From assembly GCA_907163375.1 (NCBI GenBank), contig CAJQUW010015625.1, forward strand, positions 372,001-436,000: a stretch of 64,000 nucleotides of DNA, read 5' to 3'. Shown piece after piece: positions 38,522 through 48,700 of the stretch (the first letter of the stretch is position 1; every line of letters starts with the position of its first letter). The notes below the pieces were generated by a model. The model did not search any database. It was not told the origin of the DNA and worked only from the letters and a program-made list of their open reading frames with translations. Source of the stretch: Prostheceraeus crozeri. Lineage: Eukaryota > Platyhelminthes > Polycladida > Euryleptidae. The position numbers and the translations under genes are program-made.

Positions 38522-38827
38522 GAAGCTAGACAGAAGTGGAGGAAACTGTCATGAGAGACATGCCTGAGGACAGATTACCTTTGACTGATCGATTGAGGCC
38601 TACTGTATACACTTTGAAATATGGTCAACGAGTAAATTTTATAAAGGAGAAATAGTTGTGTTTCATTGCTAAAATACTTGTCGTACAACCGTAGTGCAAT
38701 GTCCGAAATGCAATTCGATCGGTCATCATGAATTAGTCCTCAGAAAAGGAATCCAGTCGCAGTGCTGATCGTGAGCGTTCAAACATGCCGAGCAAAGTAA
38801 GAAATCACTTTGATGCCGATCGAGTGA
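38522..38827 (+). repeat. Truncated last satellite unit and array border
   Basis: The array follows the unit sequence to GATCGAGTGA and then changes abruptly to unrelated sequence at about 38828. The left border at 9470 lies at a different phase of the unit, inside the RT tail, so the array is not bounded by unit ends. Confidence 0.9.
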
Positions 38828-40638
38828 CACTAACCCGACTTTTGACCTTGTGGAAGCGGTGCAGTTTTACTGTGCAGGGCCCCGCTCAGGTGGGTTAGAG
38901 TGTTCAGGAATTGGGGCTGAAACACGAATCCTACCAGAGTTCCTGCTGTTGACTTCCTAGCTGGTACAGGGAACGCAAAACCAGTCCTTTTGAGGACTAG
39001 TTTCAATTTAATTTCATTTTATTTTCAGTATGTATTACATTATTCGTTTGTACTAATTTTTTTTGCAGTCTACTCATTTATTTTACACTAGTTTATTGTG
39101 ACTATCAATTTTATTTATTTATTCAGATTTTGAGTATTTTACCTAGTAATTTTCGTTTGTGCTGCTTATTTCCTTCCTTTTTCTTAATTAATTAATTTAT
39201 TCATTCATTCAATTTTTTTTCATTACCATTATTATTTTTTTTGTTACAATTTAAATATTCCATTACAGTTCGTACTGCACTAATCAATTTCAGCAGTTAA
39301 TCTTTCAGAATTTATTACCATCACTTTCCTTTTTTTCTGTATTTTAATTGTTAGCACGATCTACACTTTGATAATTTCTTGGTTAGCTTATTTTCTATAT
39401 TAAGTTAGGTAACAACGTGAATAATTATCTCCTTTCCCATCTGTAGTGAAATAGGTGATTGATAGCATCTTCCGTCGTATGCAGATTACGCTTGTCATAA
39501 TTGTTTGCGGATTAAAGCTAGATATGATGGGACACAGACCGGTCCTCTTGAGAGATAGATTAAATTTCATGAATAGTTAGACACCAATCGGTCCATTTAT
39601 AACAAGTCTAGTTCCTTATTTCATGTTCTTCATGGAGTATTTCCAGGTGAGACGTTGTAGGTCGATTCTAGCAAGTTCAGTACCCATACTCGTACTGTAG
39701 TTTTACTAGTATTTTATTTTATTTTTTCTTTTCTTCAAAGTTCATTATAAATTTATTCATGACAGTTATATTTTGTAGAGTAGGCTTAATCTTAGTTTAT
39801 TTTATGTAGTTGTAACTGAGATTCCTAGAGGATGATGATTTTCATTTAAATAGGCAAGAAAGCACAATAAGATGTCGACTTTTTCATGAAGACTTCCATT
39901 ATAAAAGAATCATGAAATTCCCTTGATAATCAGCTTGATTTCCGCTTAGTTAGGATGCTTTAGCAAACATTCATTCATTTTGATATCCAACTTGTTTCAT
40001 TCTACTTGGATAGAGGAGTCATCTCGGTAGTGTATAAATTGTCAAAATTTTGACTGTTTTAGAACTGCTCAAATGATTTTTTGAACCACGGGAACGTAAT
40101 CCGATGTCAGTTAATGTACAGTCATTTGACTGACCATTTGCTAGCCAACTGACGGCCCAGTGACACTTGAAATATCTCGCGTGATATTCCGTCTTTTGAC
40201 TACTTCTACAAATATTTTTAGTAGCATAATTGAGGAATCATGAAAGGAAATATACACACTAATTAACAGAATTTCTCTTCTTTCTAGTGCTTGTAGTCTT
40301 TCATTTTCATGCATGCGATTGACTTTAATACCGAAAAGTTTAGCTGTAGTGTATATTTTAGATGGAATTTGCATTCTGCAGAATGCAGAGTTTTAAGAAA
40401 CGAATAAAAGATCGGCCTTTCATACATTTTTATACATAAGTACTTATTTTTCTAGAATATGTGAGACTATACCCCTGCAGCATTGAGACGACAACGTATC
40501 ACGATTAAAGACAGCTCAGCTCGTCACAAAAAAGGATATCTCAGCTGATGTAAAATGTCCATGAACGTGTCGTCTCTAGGCATTACTTTTGAGACGAGTA
40601 ATGGCGAGTTTATGTGACCAGTTTTCTGACGAGATATC
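38828..40638. other. Host-like flank without recognisable gene
   Basis: About 1.8 kb of non-repeat sequence between the satellite and the Polinton. It is GC-balanced to 39000, then AT-rich. Only short open frames occur, none with recognisable domains. A 16-base hairpin, AGTCCTTTTGAGGACT, lies at 38983-38998. Confidence 0.5.
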
Positions 40639-40644
40639 TATCTA
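40639..40644. other. Target site duplication, left (TATCTA)
   Basis: The six bases next to the left terminal repeat, identical in the same orientation to 63287-63292. Six-bp duplications are characteristic of Polinton/Maverick insertion. Confidence 0.93.
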
Positions 40645-41165
40645 AGTAGTAAGTAAAACTCCACCACTGGACCGCGCAAGATGGCCGCCGTCGCTGACGT
40701 CCCCCCTCCTGTCAGTCGAGTCGGTCATGGTGTGCCGTCGTGTTGCTTCGTGTCTGACGTCCCCCCCTCTGGCCGGCCGACGTAGCGCGAGGTGGTGTGT
40801 GCTGCGCTCTCCAGGTTGGCGTGGTGTGCCGGCCAGGTTGGGGGGGTGGAATGTCGTAGCTCACCTGAAAAAATCCTAAGTGTTTTTGTCTAAGACGGAT
40901 TTTGTCTTACAGCTACTCGTTTGAAAGAGGAGAAAAAACTGCTCGACAACATTTTTTGTTGCGAGTCAATCGGACCAGCCGTTCAAAAGTTAGAGCGGTT
41001 ACAAGATTTTAGGTCGGAGCTCACCTGAAAAAATCCTAAATGTCAGAGTGACTTTGTATGGACAAAATTTTGAAAATTTTCCAAAGTGTGTCATTTCGAC
41101 CTGGGACCTTTACCAAAACATTTTTGATCAAATTTCTCCGAACGAGGGGGGAGGGGGGGTCCGTG
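40645..41165 (+). repeat. Left terminal inverted repeat
   Basis: The outer GC-rich block (40645-40862, beginning AGTAGTAAGTAAAACTCCAC) matches the reverse complement of 63005-63286 with one mismatch at base 43 and a missing 64-bp duplication. Inward, 40863-41165 matches about one inverted copy of the 291-bp units seen at the right end, with a deletion at about 40895. Confidence 0.9.
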
Positions 41166-41216
41166 AAATTTGATGAAAAATGTTTTGGTAAAGGTCCCTG
41201 GTCGAAATTCGGAAGT
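41096..41216. repeat. Fold-back around a poly-G tract in the left end
   Basis: TTCGACCTGGGACCTTTACC at 41098 and its reverse complement near 41190-41210 flank a G-rich centre (about 41143-41160). The left end therefore holds facing partial copies of the unit that is direct-tandem at the right end. Confidence 0.75.
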
Positions 41217-41442
41217 TTTAAATTTTTCAGAATTTTCACCACACTGGAGCTCCCACACTTAGGAATTTTTTCACTTGTGGCATGTTACATGGGCATGTGC
41301 TGACGCACCAACTTCCCGTGGTCATATGAGAATGGTTCAGGTGTCATATGATAGAGAATGATGAGACGAATCGTCTGCAACAAACCGCATGTCGCTACAA
41401 TGAATACTTTCGATAGAGCCATTTTAAGTTTTCTTCCGAGCA

Positions 41443-41450
41443 TATATAAA
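41443..41450 (+). promoter_or_regulatory. TATA box of the coiled-coil gene
   Basis: TATATAAA, with a likely start about 30 bp downstream (near 41475, CTTCATCG). The predicted first exon would be non-coding and end at the donor at 41491. Confidence 0.6.
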
Positions 41451-41490
41451 CCCCGACAACGTAAGTCTGATCACTTCATCGAAAGACGAG

Positions 41491-42053
41491 GTAAGCGACG
41501 GTCGTCGCTCTGAGCTCCCGATATCGGGTGTTTCAAAGGACTCTATCTTTTGAAGTAGGCAAGCTATCTTCTTATTTCAAAGTTTGTGTGATAGAGTGTG
41601 ATAGTGTCTTTACTACTGATAAATTTTTTTAAAAGTAGTATGAGTAGTAAAAATGCGGAATTTTTTAAAATTTCTTAATTTTCAGTTTTTTCAAAGTTTT
41701 AACATGTAGACTAAGGTTTTCAAGTATTCTGAGTTCAAATCTGCTATGAGATTTGAAATTTAACTAAGTCTAAGGCAGCTTTGAGGGGTTAGATTCCAGC
41801 TACTGATCACTACCTTTGACTCGGCGTTGCTGTTACCACTTCGGGGCAGTGACAATGATGTCTTCAGCTGTAAATAGCTGGTATCGGGGAAGATCTCTCA
41901 CTTCCCTAGTGATCAGTACAAGGCCTTCGGGCTGTCGACGGGATCGAGTGCCACTCACTACACTCAAATCTATCATTCCTCACTAAGTGTAGTGTTTAGG
42001 AATATGACTGCACTACATGATTCCAAACTTATACAAATTTCATTATCTTACAG
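41491..42053 (+). other. Predicted 5' UTR intron (563 nt)
   Basis: Donor GAG|GTAAGC at 41491 and acceptor ATCTTACAG ending at 42053, 19 bases before the ATG at 42073. Removing it joins the TATA-proximal exon to the coding exon. This is a prediction from splice signals only. Confidence 0.5.
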
Positions 42054-42072
42054 TTAACGAGAAATCTCAGGC

Positions 42073-43227
42073 ATGGCAAACGATAAGAATCGCAAATTCC
42101 ATATCAAAATGTGCACATGTGGGCGAATCAATCGCAGTGCGTACGCCAAGGCGCATGTAAAGAAGGCGGGCACTGACCACATGATTATCCTGAATAGGGT
42201 TGCGTGTGTAAAGTGTAGAGTGTTGAAGGGTGATGAGGATGAGGCGCGATTTTACAGAGTGCATGCAGATTGCAGTGGAGGTTTGGTGAATGACCTGAGA
42301 TTCACGCAGTTGATTGTTGAAGAGAGGGAGCGAATGTTGGCGATAGAGCGAGACGGGAAGGTGGAGAATGTTGTTGAGAATGATGAGTTGGCGAAAGCAG
42401 TTGCTTCGTTGGAGGCTGAGATTGAGCGAAAGAGAGTGCTTCAGAGTGATGATGAGGATGATGTGGATTTAGATAGGGAGCGTGTGAGGAAGTTGAGCTC
42501 TTCTTCCTCGGAGTTCTCCAACATAGTTGTTGAGGACCCCCCGCAGAGCTCATCTTCTCCAAAAGTGAAGAGTGGTGGGATTCGTGTGCAGTCGGCGAGG
42601 TGGTTAAAGGATGAAGAGAAGAAGCATGTGTCGCAGCAGATGGCGCATGATTTCTTGGTAAATAAGTATGAGAGTTTGAAGAAGGTGAAGGATGAAGTCG
42701 TGAATGAGTTAGATGCGTTGAAAAAGAAGGAACTGAAGTCGAAGGAGATAGCGGATGAGAATATTCGAATGAGGCGTAGTGTGACTGATTTGAAGAATAA
42801 GACGCGAGAGTTGGAAGAGAAGAATGATGACTGTGAGAAGAGGGCGAGTGCTGCAGAGAGAAGAATGAGAGATGCAGAAGCGAAGTTTGAGGAGATTATG
42901 AAGGAGATGAGTGTGTTGAGAGCGAGGAATGTTGAGTTGGAGAGGACTGTGGCTCGGTGGGGTGATGAGAGACAGGCATTTGAGAAGTTGGAGCGCATGA
43001 GGGATGAGTGGAATCGTGTGAATGAGGATAGGTTGTTTGAGTTTCACATCCCTATTCGGGATAATCATTTGGACGGTGAAGTCCTCGTCAACCGTAGTGT
43101 CGACGAGTCCATCATTTGTTACAATGGCTATCCGACCAAGAAATGTTTGCATGCCACACTGAGAATGCGCGGACATTTGCATAAATTTTCTGTTAGGAAG
43201 CGCGCGAGACTGCCTAAGGATGGCTAA
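42073..43227 (+). CDS. Cys-motif plus coiled-coil protein, unknown
   Basis: A 384-residue protein with ATG shortly after a splice acceptor. The N-terminal 80 residues hold a Cys pattern (MCTCGRI near 13, VACVKCRVL near 45, ADCSG near 67) that could bind zinc. Residues about 105-165 are acidic and Ser-rich (DDEDDVDL, SSSSSEFS). Residues about 185-315 are a long Lys/Glu-rich coiled coil, followed by a compact C-terminal part (FEFHIPIRDNHLDGEVL to the end), rich in basic residues. I do not recognise the family. It is the leftmost gene of the Polinton and has its own TATA box and 5' intron. Base composition (G-rich coding strand) differs from the capsid genes. A regulatory or DNA-binding structural role is only a guess. 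Confidence 0.7.
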   Translation: MANDKNRKFHIKMCTCGRINRSAYAKAHVKKAGTDHMIILNRVACVKCRVLKGDEDEARFYRVHADCSGGLVNDLRFTQLIVEERERMLAIERDGKVENVVENDELAKAVASLEAEIERKRVLQSDDEDDVDLDRERVRKLSSSSSEFSNIVVEDPPQSSSSPKVKSGGIRVQSARWLKDEEKKHVSQQMAHDFLVNKYESLKKVKDEVVNELDALKKKELKSKEIADENIRMRRSVTDLKNKTRELEEKNDDCEKRASAAERRMRDAEAKFEEIMKEMSVLRARNVELERTVARWGDERQAFEKLERMRDEWNRVNEDRLFEFHIPIRDNHLDGEVLVNRSVDESIICYNGYPTKKCLHATLRMRGHLHKFSVRKRARLPKDG

Positions 43228-43231
43228 CTTG

Positions 43232-43291
43232 GTAAGTGAAAAGCAAATAAGATAGTATATCCTATTCTAATACATATCATTTTCATTGCAG
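43232..43291 (+). other. Predicted short intron (60 nt)
   Basis: Donor TTG|GTAAGT five bases after the stop of the coiled-coil gene, acceptor CATTGCAG ending at 43291. It would be a 3' UTR intron, or join a small frame starting at the ATG at 43220-43222 to the duplicated segment at 43322. Either reading is uncertain. Confidence 0.4.
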
Positions 43292-43321
43292 ATCTTTTCC
43301 CCGCCTTCACCACCCCATCAC

Positions 43322-43470
43322 GTTACTCCCGAGAACGAACCATCGGCTCTCTTAAGGGCCACCTAGGGGCAAGACATGATAGAACCTCCACGCGGTTTGC
43401 CCTAGGCAGTCTTCGGACTGGCGAATACTATCATTAAGTTGAATCTGCTATCAGTCAACTTGAACGTTAT
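43322..43470 (+). repeat. Direct repeat copy 1 (about 148 bp)
   Basis: Nearly identical to 43859-44007. Both begin GTTACTCCCGAGAACGAACC and end at TCAACTTGAACGTT. Main differences are CTAGGGGC versus CATGGGGC and TAG (43403-43405) versus TGG (43940-43942). In copy 2 the frame VTPENEPSALLRAT stays open, while copy 1 has two TAG codons. Confidence 0.85.
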
Positions 43471-43533
43471 GCAGTCGATTGCCATCCCTGAAGCATTCTG
43501 ATTCGCTGTTGAGCAATTCATTGTTGAAAACCC

Positions 43534-43540
43534 TATATAA
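43534..43540 (+). promoter_or_regulatory. TATA box of the acidic repeat-protein gene
   Basis: TATATAA 42 bp upstream of the ATG at 43582, with an arthropod-type initiator-like TCATTC at about 43562. The short leader leaves no room for a 5' intron. Confidence 0.65.
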
Positions 43541-43581
43541 GCCAGAAGATTGTAGCGCTTCTCATTCAATTTTAAGTCACG

Positions 43582-43851
43582 ATGGAAGCAACATCTGCTA
43601 GTACCATTCCCGACTTCATCATCCTCGACGAGTGGGATGAAGACAACGCCATTCCCGACTTCATCATCCTCGACGAGTGGGATGAAGAGGATGAGAAGAA
43701 GGGGAAGATCAAGAAGATCGTTTGGACGGATGAGGTGTGGACTCCTAATACCACTCGCATCCGAAAGGTGCCAGATGCACCAGCACGGCTTAGGCGGTAT
43801 AGGGTATACGAGAACCTAACCGTCATACCTATTGACTATTCAAGCCAATAG
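43582..43851 (+). CDS. Small acidic protein with 15-residue tandem repeat
   Basis: An 89-residue protein directly downstream of a good TATA box. Residues 9-38 are two near-identical 15-residue units (IPDFIILDEWDEDNA and IPDFIILDEWDEEDE), a 45-bp DNA duplication. It continues with a Lys-rich stretch and a C-terminal basic part. The repeated hydrophobic-acidic motif resembles a short linear binding or transactivation motif, but I recognise no family. It lies between two copies of the direct repeat at 43322 and 43859 and may have been brought in with them. Confidence 0.55.
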   Translation: MEATSASTIPDFIILDEWDEDNAIPDFIILDEWDEEDEKKGKIKKIVWTDEVWTPNTTRIRKVPDAPARLRRYRVYENLTVIPIDYSSQ

Positions 43852-43858
43852 TCATTTT

Positions 43859-44007
43859 GTTACTCCCGAGAACGAACCATCGGCTCTCTTAAGGGCCACC
43901 ATGGGGCAAGACATGATAGAACCTCCACGCGGTTTGCCCTGGGCAGTCTTCGGACTGGCGAATACTATCATTAAGTTGAATCTGCTATCAGTCAACTTGA
44001 ACGTTGC
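43859..44007 (+). repeat. Direct repeat copy 2 (about 148 bp)
   Basis: Second copy of 43322-43470, 537 bp downstream, so the acidic-protein gene is bracketed by direct repeats. 44008-44344 holds no gene I can support. Confidence 0.85.
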
Positions 44008-44344
44008 AAATGAAGTTCGGTGTAATACTTCCTTTCGACGGGCGTTCCTGTAAAGGGCGGCGGTGAAACCCGTAGCTATGTATACCGCAAGGGACATTCG
44101 GCAATGGTCAATCTTGTTAAACCTCTCTGCGGCATGTTTGCAAGTGATTGCCTCTGTTTCAACGTAGTATGCATTCTCGCCAGGGCGACATTTAGCCAAC
44201 TGTCGAAGGTTGCCTAAAACTTTCCATTGCATACGTTATGAGAACCATGAGTTCTACCTGTCTCTATCAATGAGACGAATTGATGAATGGAATGAAATGG
44301 GAGGACACTCACGCGCCACACGCAACATAACACACTTCTCTCTT

Positions 44345-44755
44345 CCGTAGTCTAACAAGCTCTTTACACATGGATCGCAGTCGATTGCTATCCCTGTATC
44401 AGAAGTGTAAGCTATCTTAATTTTATTTGACACTATTTCATCTACCATCATCGCCCATATGAAATGTTATAAGATTTACAAGTTAGACTAAGCGTGCTAC
44501 TATTTCCAAATGAAAAAGTATACATGGTTAAATCATCCACTTAAGCCCATCCGTAGTCTAACAAGCTCTTTACACATGGATCGCAGTCGATTGCTATCCC
44601 TGTATCAGAAGTGTAAGCCATCTTAATTTTATTTAACACATTTTCATGTACCATCATCGCCCATATGAAATGTTATAAGATTTACAAGTTAGACTAAGCG
44701 TGCTACTATTTCCAAATGAAGAAGTATACATGGTTAAATCATCCACTGAAGCCCC
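44345..44755 (+). repeat. 206-bp tandem duplication
   Basis: Unit 44345-44550 is repeated at 44551-44755 with few substitutions (for example GACACTATT versus AACACATTT). Each contains TCGCAGTCGATTGC, also present in part at 43472. No coding sequence is convincing in it. Confidence 0.88.
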
Positions 44756-44804
44756 ATTCAAGTAAGTCAGTATGAAAGCAAAGATAATACGAAATAAAAA
44801 TTTA

Positions 44805-45254
44805 TTATGGCATGTATTTCAAAAGGTCTTCATCGTCAATATCGTCACAGAGTCTGACTTCTTCACATAGATCGCAAAAACAGTTCATTTGCTTCAGTCG
44901 TTCTTCTACCGCGAGCCTCACTTTGTCGATGTACTCCCACTCCACCATAGTTCGTGGCTGGGAGTTGGGGGTGTACCATTCCCATAATTGGTGGAGGAAT
45001 TTGGTGCTGGTGATCTCCATCACATCATCAGTATCGTACTGCAGATACTTCCACCTCACGCCTGTTAAGTCGGGACACTCCTTCTCACATACACTCTCTT
45101 CGTCGTCCGCTGGTAATGACAACTTTCTGATATTGTCCAGTCGGCATATTTTCTCCACCTTCCCCTTCGTTGGAGCGTTTGGTGCAACGAGCGCCATTGG
45201 TGTTGAGCATGGAGAAGAGAATTTTGTGCTCGGCGTTGTCGGAGGGCTTGTCAT
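44805..45254 (-). CDS. Unknown acidic protein, divergent from PolB
   Basis: A 149-residue protein starting at ATG 45252-45254. It has a Ser/Thr/Pro-rich N-terminus, then a folded-looking region with aromatic residues (WKYLQYDTDDVMEI, LHQLWEWYTPNS) and a C-terminal Cys set (CFCDLCEEVRLC) followed by an acidic tail. Four closely spaced Cys could bind one metal. I do not recognise the family. It is head-to-head with the PolB gene, and the palindromic TATATATATA at 45352-45361 could serve both. AATAAA-like sequence on this strand lies near its stop (TTTATT at about 44801 on the plus strand). Confidence 0.55.
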   Translation of the reverse strand: MTSPPTTPSTKFSSPCSTPMALVAPNAPTKGKVEKICRLDNIRKLSLPADDEESVCEKECPDLTGVRWKYLQYDTDDVMEITSTKFLHQLWEWYTPNSQPRTMVEWEYIDKVRLAVEERLKQMNCFCDLCEEVRLCDDIDDEDLLKYMP

Positions 45255-45311
45255 GTTGACTGTGAATAATAACTTTGAAATGTTTTCTAATTCTTAAGTA
45301 TCAACAAGCAA

Positions 45312-45363
45312 CCAATCAGAATGAACAGCCAATGAATGATGAATATGAAAGTATATATATAAA
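45312..45363 (+). promoter_or_regulatory. PolB promoter: two CCAAT boxes and TATA box
   Basis: CCAAT at 45312-45316 and 45329-45333, 17 bp apart, then TATATAAA at 45356-45363. The same plan, with the same 17-bp CCAAT spacing, occurs on the minus strand at 61984-62029 before another ATG-exon gene. Confidence 0.7.
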
Positions 45364-45535
45364 GTGACATTCGTGTCATTTCACTTTGTCTTTGAGACGT
45401 ATAAGTGAAGTGTTCTCTGGCGAATTCTGTTATTATTTGAGGCGTACAAGTGAACTCCTCTCTCGTGAATTAGAAGTTTGAGTGAAGTCTCTATCTTGTT
45501 GAAGTATCAACCTAAAACTTGATTTCGTTGAAATG

Positions 45536-45602
45536 GTAAGTTGAAAATTTCTTCACTCATCTCCCTCAAACGTGTGGCTAATAGCATCTTCCTCAATTTC
45601 AG
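45536..45602 (+). other. Predicted intron 1 of PolB (67 nt) directly after ATG
   Basis: Donor ATG|GTAAGT and acceptor CAATTTCAG|GCATCA. Identical in length and position to the intron at 61818-61884 in the gene at the other end of the element. Confidence 0.65.
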
Positions 45603-45663
45603 GCATCAACTTCATCACCAACACCCTCCCTTCTCGAGGAAAGTTTAGAGTTGTTGAGTCAAA

Positions 45664-45722
45664 GTAGGTTGTAACAATACACTGAGACTTGAACAGAGAT
45701 GATAGAATGATTTCTCTTTCAG
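45664..45722 (+). other. Predicted intron 2 of PolB (59 nt)
   Basis: Donor CAAA|GTAGGT and acceptor CTCTTTCAG|GTGATG. Removal restores the frame between the first coding stretch and the zinc-finger region. The donor is weaker than that of intron 1. Confidence 0.5.
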
Positions 45723-48700
45723 GTGATGTGAGTTCCAGCTCAGGACTCTCGCGACAAGGCAACGAGTGGGAATGTGCCGACTGCGGACATATGTTTACAA
45801 GGAAGCACAGTCTCCTTCGACACATCAAACAACGTGTGTGTCAACGCAAAGCGGCGTCAATCTCCGGAGGTGAAGTTGATTCTGACGATGACATCTCCTT
45901 TCCTTGCGATTTGTGCCCTCTTTCTTTTGATAGTCACTTTCAGCGATCTTCGCACAGACTTCAACACACGCATGCAAATGATCACTACACCAACGGTACC
46001 TCTACCATCTCCCTCATTAATGTTTCACATAATAATTTAGTACGCGACTACTGCATGGAGTCCAATACTCAAATAGTAGATTTTCCTGACTGGCTCCTTC
46101 AAAATTCAAACATTATCGAAGCGCTCTTCAACAATTTAGACAATTTTAGAATGAAGGCGCTCATCTACCTTAAACTAAAATATATTAAAATAGATTTTCA
46201 AACGGGTCAAGTGACGGAGAGAATACAGTTTCATGTTCCTTCCTCTTCCGCAACCGAAGTTGTAGACTGCGAGTCTTGGCTAAATTTTCACATTCAATGT
46301 TTAAAATCAAATGTAGATAAATTCAATCAACGCGACAGCGCTCTCATTTTTGATGGTGTGGACTCAGCCATATTCAAAATTTCCCTATTAGAAAGTCATG
46401 CAGCTCGAGGCACATTTAAACTACCAAAAACGTTGTATAATAAGAAAGCTGTCATCAATGTCGATTGTAAATAGCAGTGTTTCAAATACGCAGTCCTATC
46501 CATCCTTCACTATAATGATATCAACGCGCATCGAGATCGCACCTATAGCTATAGACAGTGGGAGGATGAACTAGACTTTGAAGGTTGTGATAGTAACAAC
46601 ATGAAAATCAAAGATGTAGAAACGTTCGAAAAACATAATAAGATTAAAATTGTCGTTCACGTGTGGGAGAAGGGGTTGAAGGGTGCCCGCTATAATTCAC
46701 GTTCAACTTGTTATGAACGTGTAGTCAACCTCTTATTAGTAAAACAAGATGATAGCGAGGAATGGCACTACTGTGGTATTCCCAAAATCTCTCGCTTGTA
46801 CACACACTTGGGGCACTCTAAAAGAGGTGAACATTTTGTATGCGACCCCTGCATCCGCTCCTTTTGGAGTAAAGATAAATTTGAAACTCACTATGAATGG
46901 TGCAAGCGAGGTAAATTACAAATGGAACGCATGCCCAAAGATAAAATATTTTCACATAGGGATAATGGTGACGAATTAAGTCCCCTGCGTGTCATTTACG
47001 CAGACATAGAATGCTACATTGATGATATCATCCACAAGCCAGCAGCCATATCCCGCTATGAAGTATGGCATGACCACTTTAGAAATAGGCAAAACAAAAT
47101 GCATGCTTGGCAAGGTGAAGATTGTATTTCAAAATTTCTAGAATTTCTCGATAAAGCTGCTAAATTTCAACAATCATATGATTCCCAATTGCAGCGTAAG
47201 TCACTACATATGTCAGATGAAGACAAACAAAAATTTGAAAGTTGCACATCCTGTCCTAAATGTCATAAAACGTTTGATGACGATAAAATTAAGAAAGTGC
47301 GTGATCATGATCACATCACTGGTAAATTTAGAAACGCACTCTGCTCCAAATGTAACTTTTCACTTAGGTTGAGACGTCGTGTACTACCCGTCATTTTTCA
47401 TGACTTTAAGGGCTATGACAGTCATATGCTCATAAAAGGAAGGTTGAGCCAGATGAAATCGTGGCCGTTTAATGTAATAGCGCAAATGAGAGAAAAATTC
47501 ATGGCAATGACAGCAAAAGTACCGGTAGATAAAACTAAAGAAAATAAGACAGTCTTCTTCGAAATAAAATTTTTAGATTCATTCCAATTCATGTCAGCGT
47601 CACTAGCTTCTCTCGTTCGTAATCTCAAGTTTCTTCCCCATAGTCAAACTTTGAAGAAACACTATCCAAACTTAACGGATGAAATAATCACTCGCAAAGG
47701 AGTCTTTCCTTATGCGTATTTTAGCTCAATGTCTAAACTAAATGAAACAACCCTTCCTTCCATTGACAAATTCCAAAACGATTTGACGGGTGAAGATTGT
47801 CCAGTAGAGGACTATGAACATGCTCAAGAGGCATGGTTAAAATTTGATTGTAAAACGTTTGGCGATTATATGATCGCTTACTTAGAATTAGATGTCATTT
47901 TGCTGGCTGATGTCTTTCAGGAATTTCGACGAGTGGCATTAGAAGAAGACAAATTAGATCCTGTCCACTTTGTCAGTATACCAGCCATGTCCTTTAAATC
48001 AGCCTTTAAAATGACTGGTGAGACCATCCATCTCTTACAAGACCCCAAGATGTATAATATATTTGAGCGCGGAATACGCGGTGGTCTCACATTTGTGAAT
48101 AAACATCACATAAAATCTAAAACAGTAGGTAATGATCATATCCACCTAAAGTACTATGACCAAAATAATTTATATGGCAGTTCACTGTCTAAACCACTAC
48201 ATCACTCCGAGTTTAGTTGGTTAAATCAAGATGAGCTTGCGTATTACTCCAACCCTTCAAACATTCTGAAGATTCCAGATGAATGTGATTGGGGATATTA
48301 TTTTGAAGTGGATTTGATTTATCCAAATAGTATTAAAAATAAAACTGCTGATTTCCCACTCGCACCTGAATCTGGTGAAGTGACTGAAGATTTGTTTTCA
48401 CCATTCATGTCACAATTTCATAATAACTTAACAGAGTGTGGACAGCCAAGGTACAAACCATGCCGCAAACTTTTGCTCACCCAATATGATAAGACAAATT
48501 ATCTCGTGCACTTCTGCATACTAAAATTCTATTTAGAAATGAGCATGCTTCTAAAGTCAGTTCACCGCATTATCAAATTTAGACAGAAAGCCTTCCTCAA
48601 ACCCTACATGGATAGTAACAGTCAAAAACGTGCACTAGCCCAAAATAATTTTGAAAAAGATTTTTATAAATATAAGAATAACAGTCTTTTCGGAAAGACC

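Larger units (their letters stand above)
9470..38827 (+). repeat. Satellite array, 1614-bp unit, 18 complete copies
   Basis: Head-to-tail units begin (phase GAAGCTAGACAGAA) at 9470, 11084, 12698, 14312, 15926, 17540, 19154, 20768, 22382, 23996, 25610, 27224, 28837, 30451, 32065, 33679, 35293 and 36908, with a partial unit from 38522. All are 1614 bp except unit 12 (1613, one A lost near 27810) and unit 17 (1615, one base gained near 36740). Units differ by only scattered substitutions. Each holds about 0.6 kb of reverse transcriptase C-terminus and about 1 kb of other sequence, including a GC-richer stretch with repeated CCCAATA/GGCCC motifs (9900-10060 in unit 1). The many small open frames repeating at 1614-bp spacing on both strands are by-products of this copy number. 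Confidence 0.97.

Noticed and set aside
9470-38827. Many recurring 60-126 residue open frames on both strands in the array, including ones with good Cys or Trp content
   Set aside because: They repeat at 1614-bp spacing with the unit, overlap one another on both strands and show no coherent domain except the RT tail, so they are by-products of the satellite.
9470-38827. CRISPR-like or gene-amplification array
   Set aside because: The repeat is 1.6 kb without spacers, has no adjacent cas genes, and each unit lacks a complete gene.
38983-38998. Histone-type 3' stem-loop AGTCCTTTTGAGGACT
   Set aside because: Stem and loop size fit, but the closing pair is A-T and no histone coding sequence precedes it, so it is probably a chance palindrome or part of another repeat.
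40141-40374. 77-residue minus-strand frame in the left flank
   Set aside because: Short, no motif, no promoter or splice context, and in AT-rich non-repeat flank where such frames are expected.
43852-44232. 126-residue minus-strand frame with scattered Cys
   Set aside because: It lies over the direct repeat copy and matches no domain. The same region is better explained as duplicated sequence.
44254-44451. 65-residue minus-strand frame
   Set aside because: It lies largely in the 206-bp tandem duplication, with no motif and no conserved start between the two copies.
47422-47628. Antisense frame within PolB
   Set aside because: Shadow of the polymerase coding sequence with no independent support.
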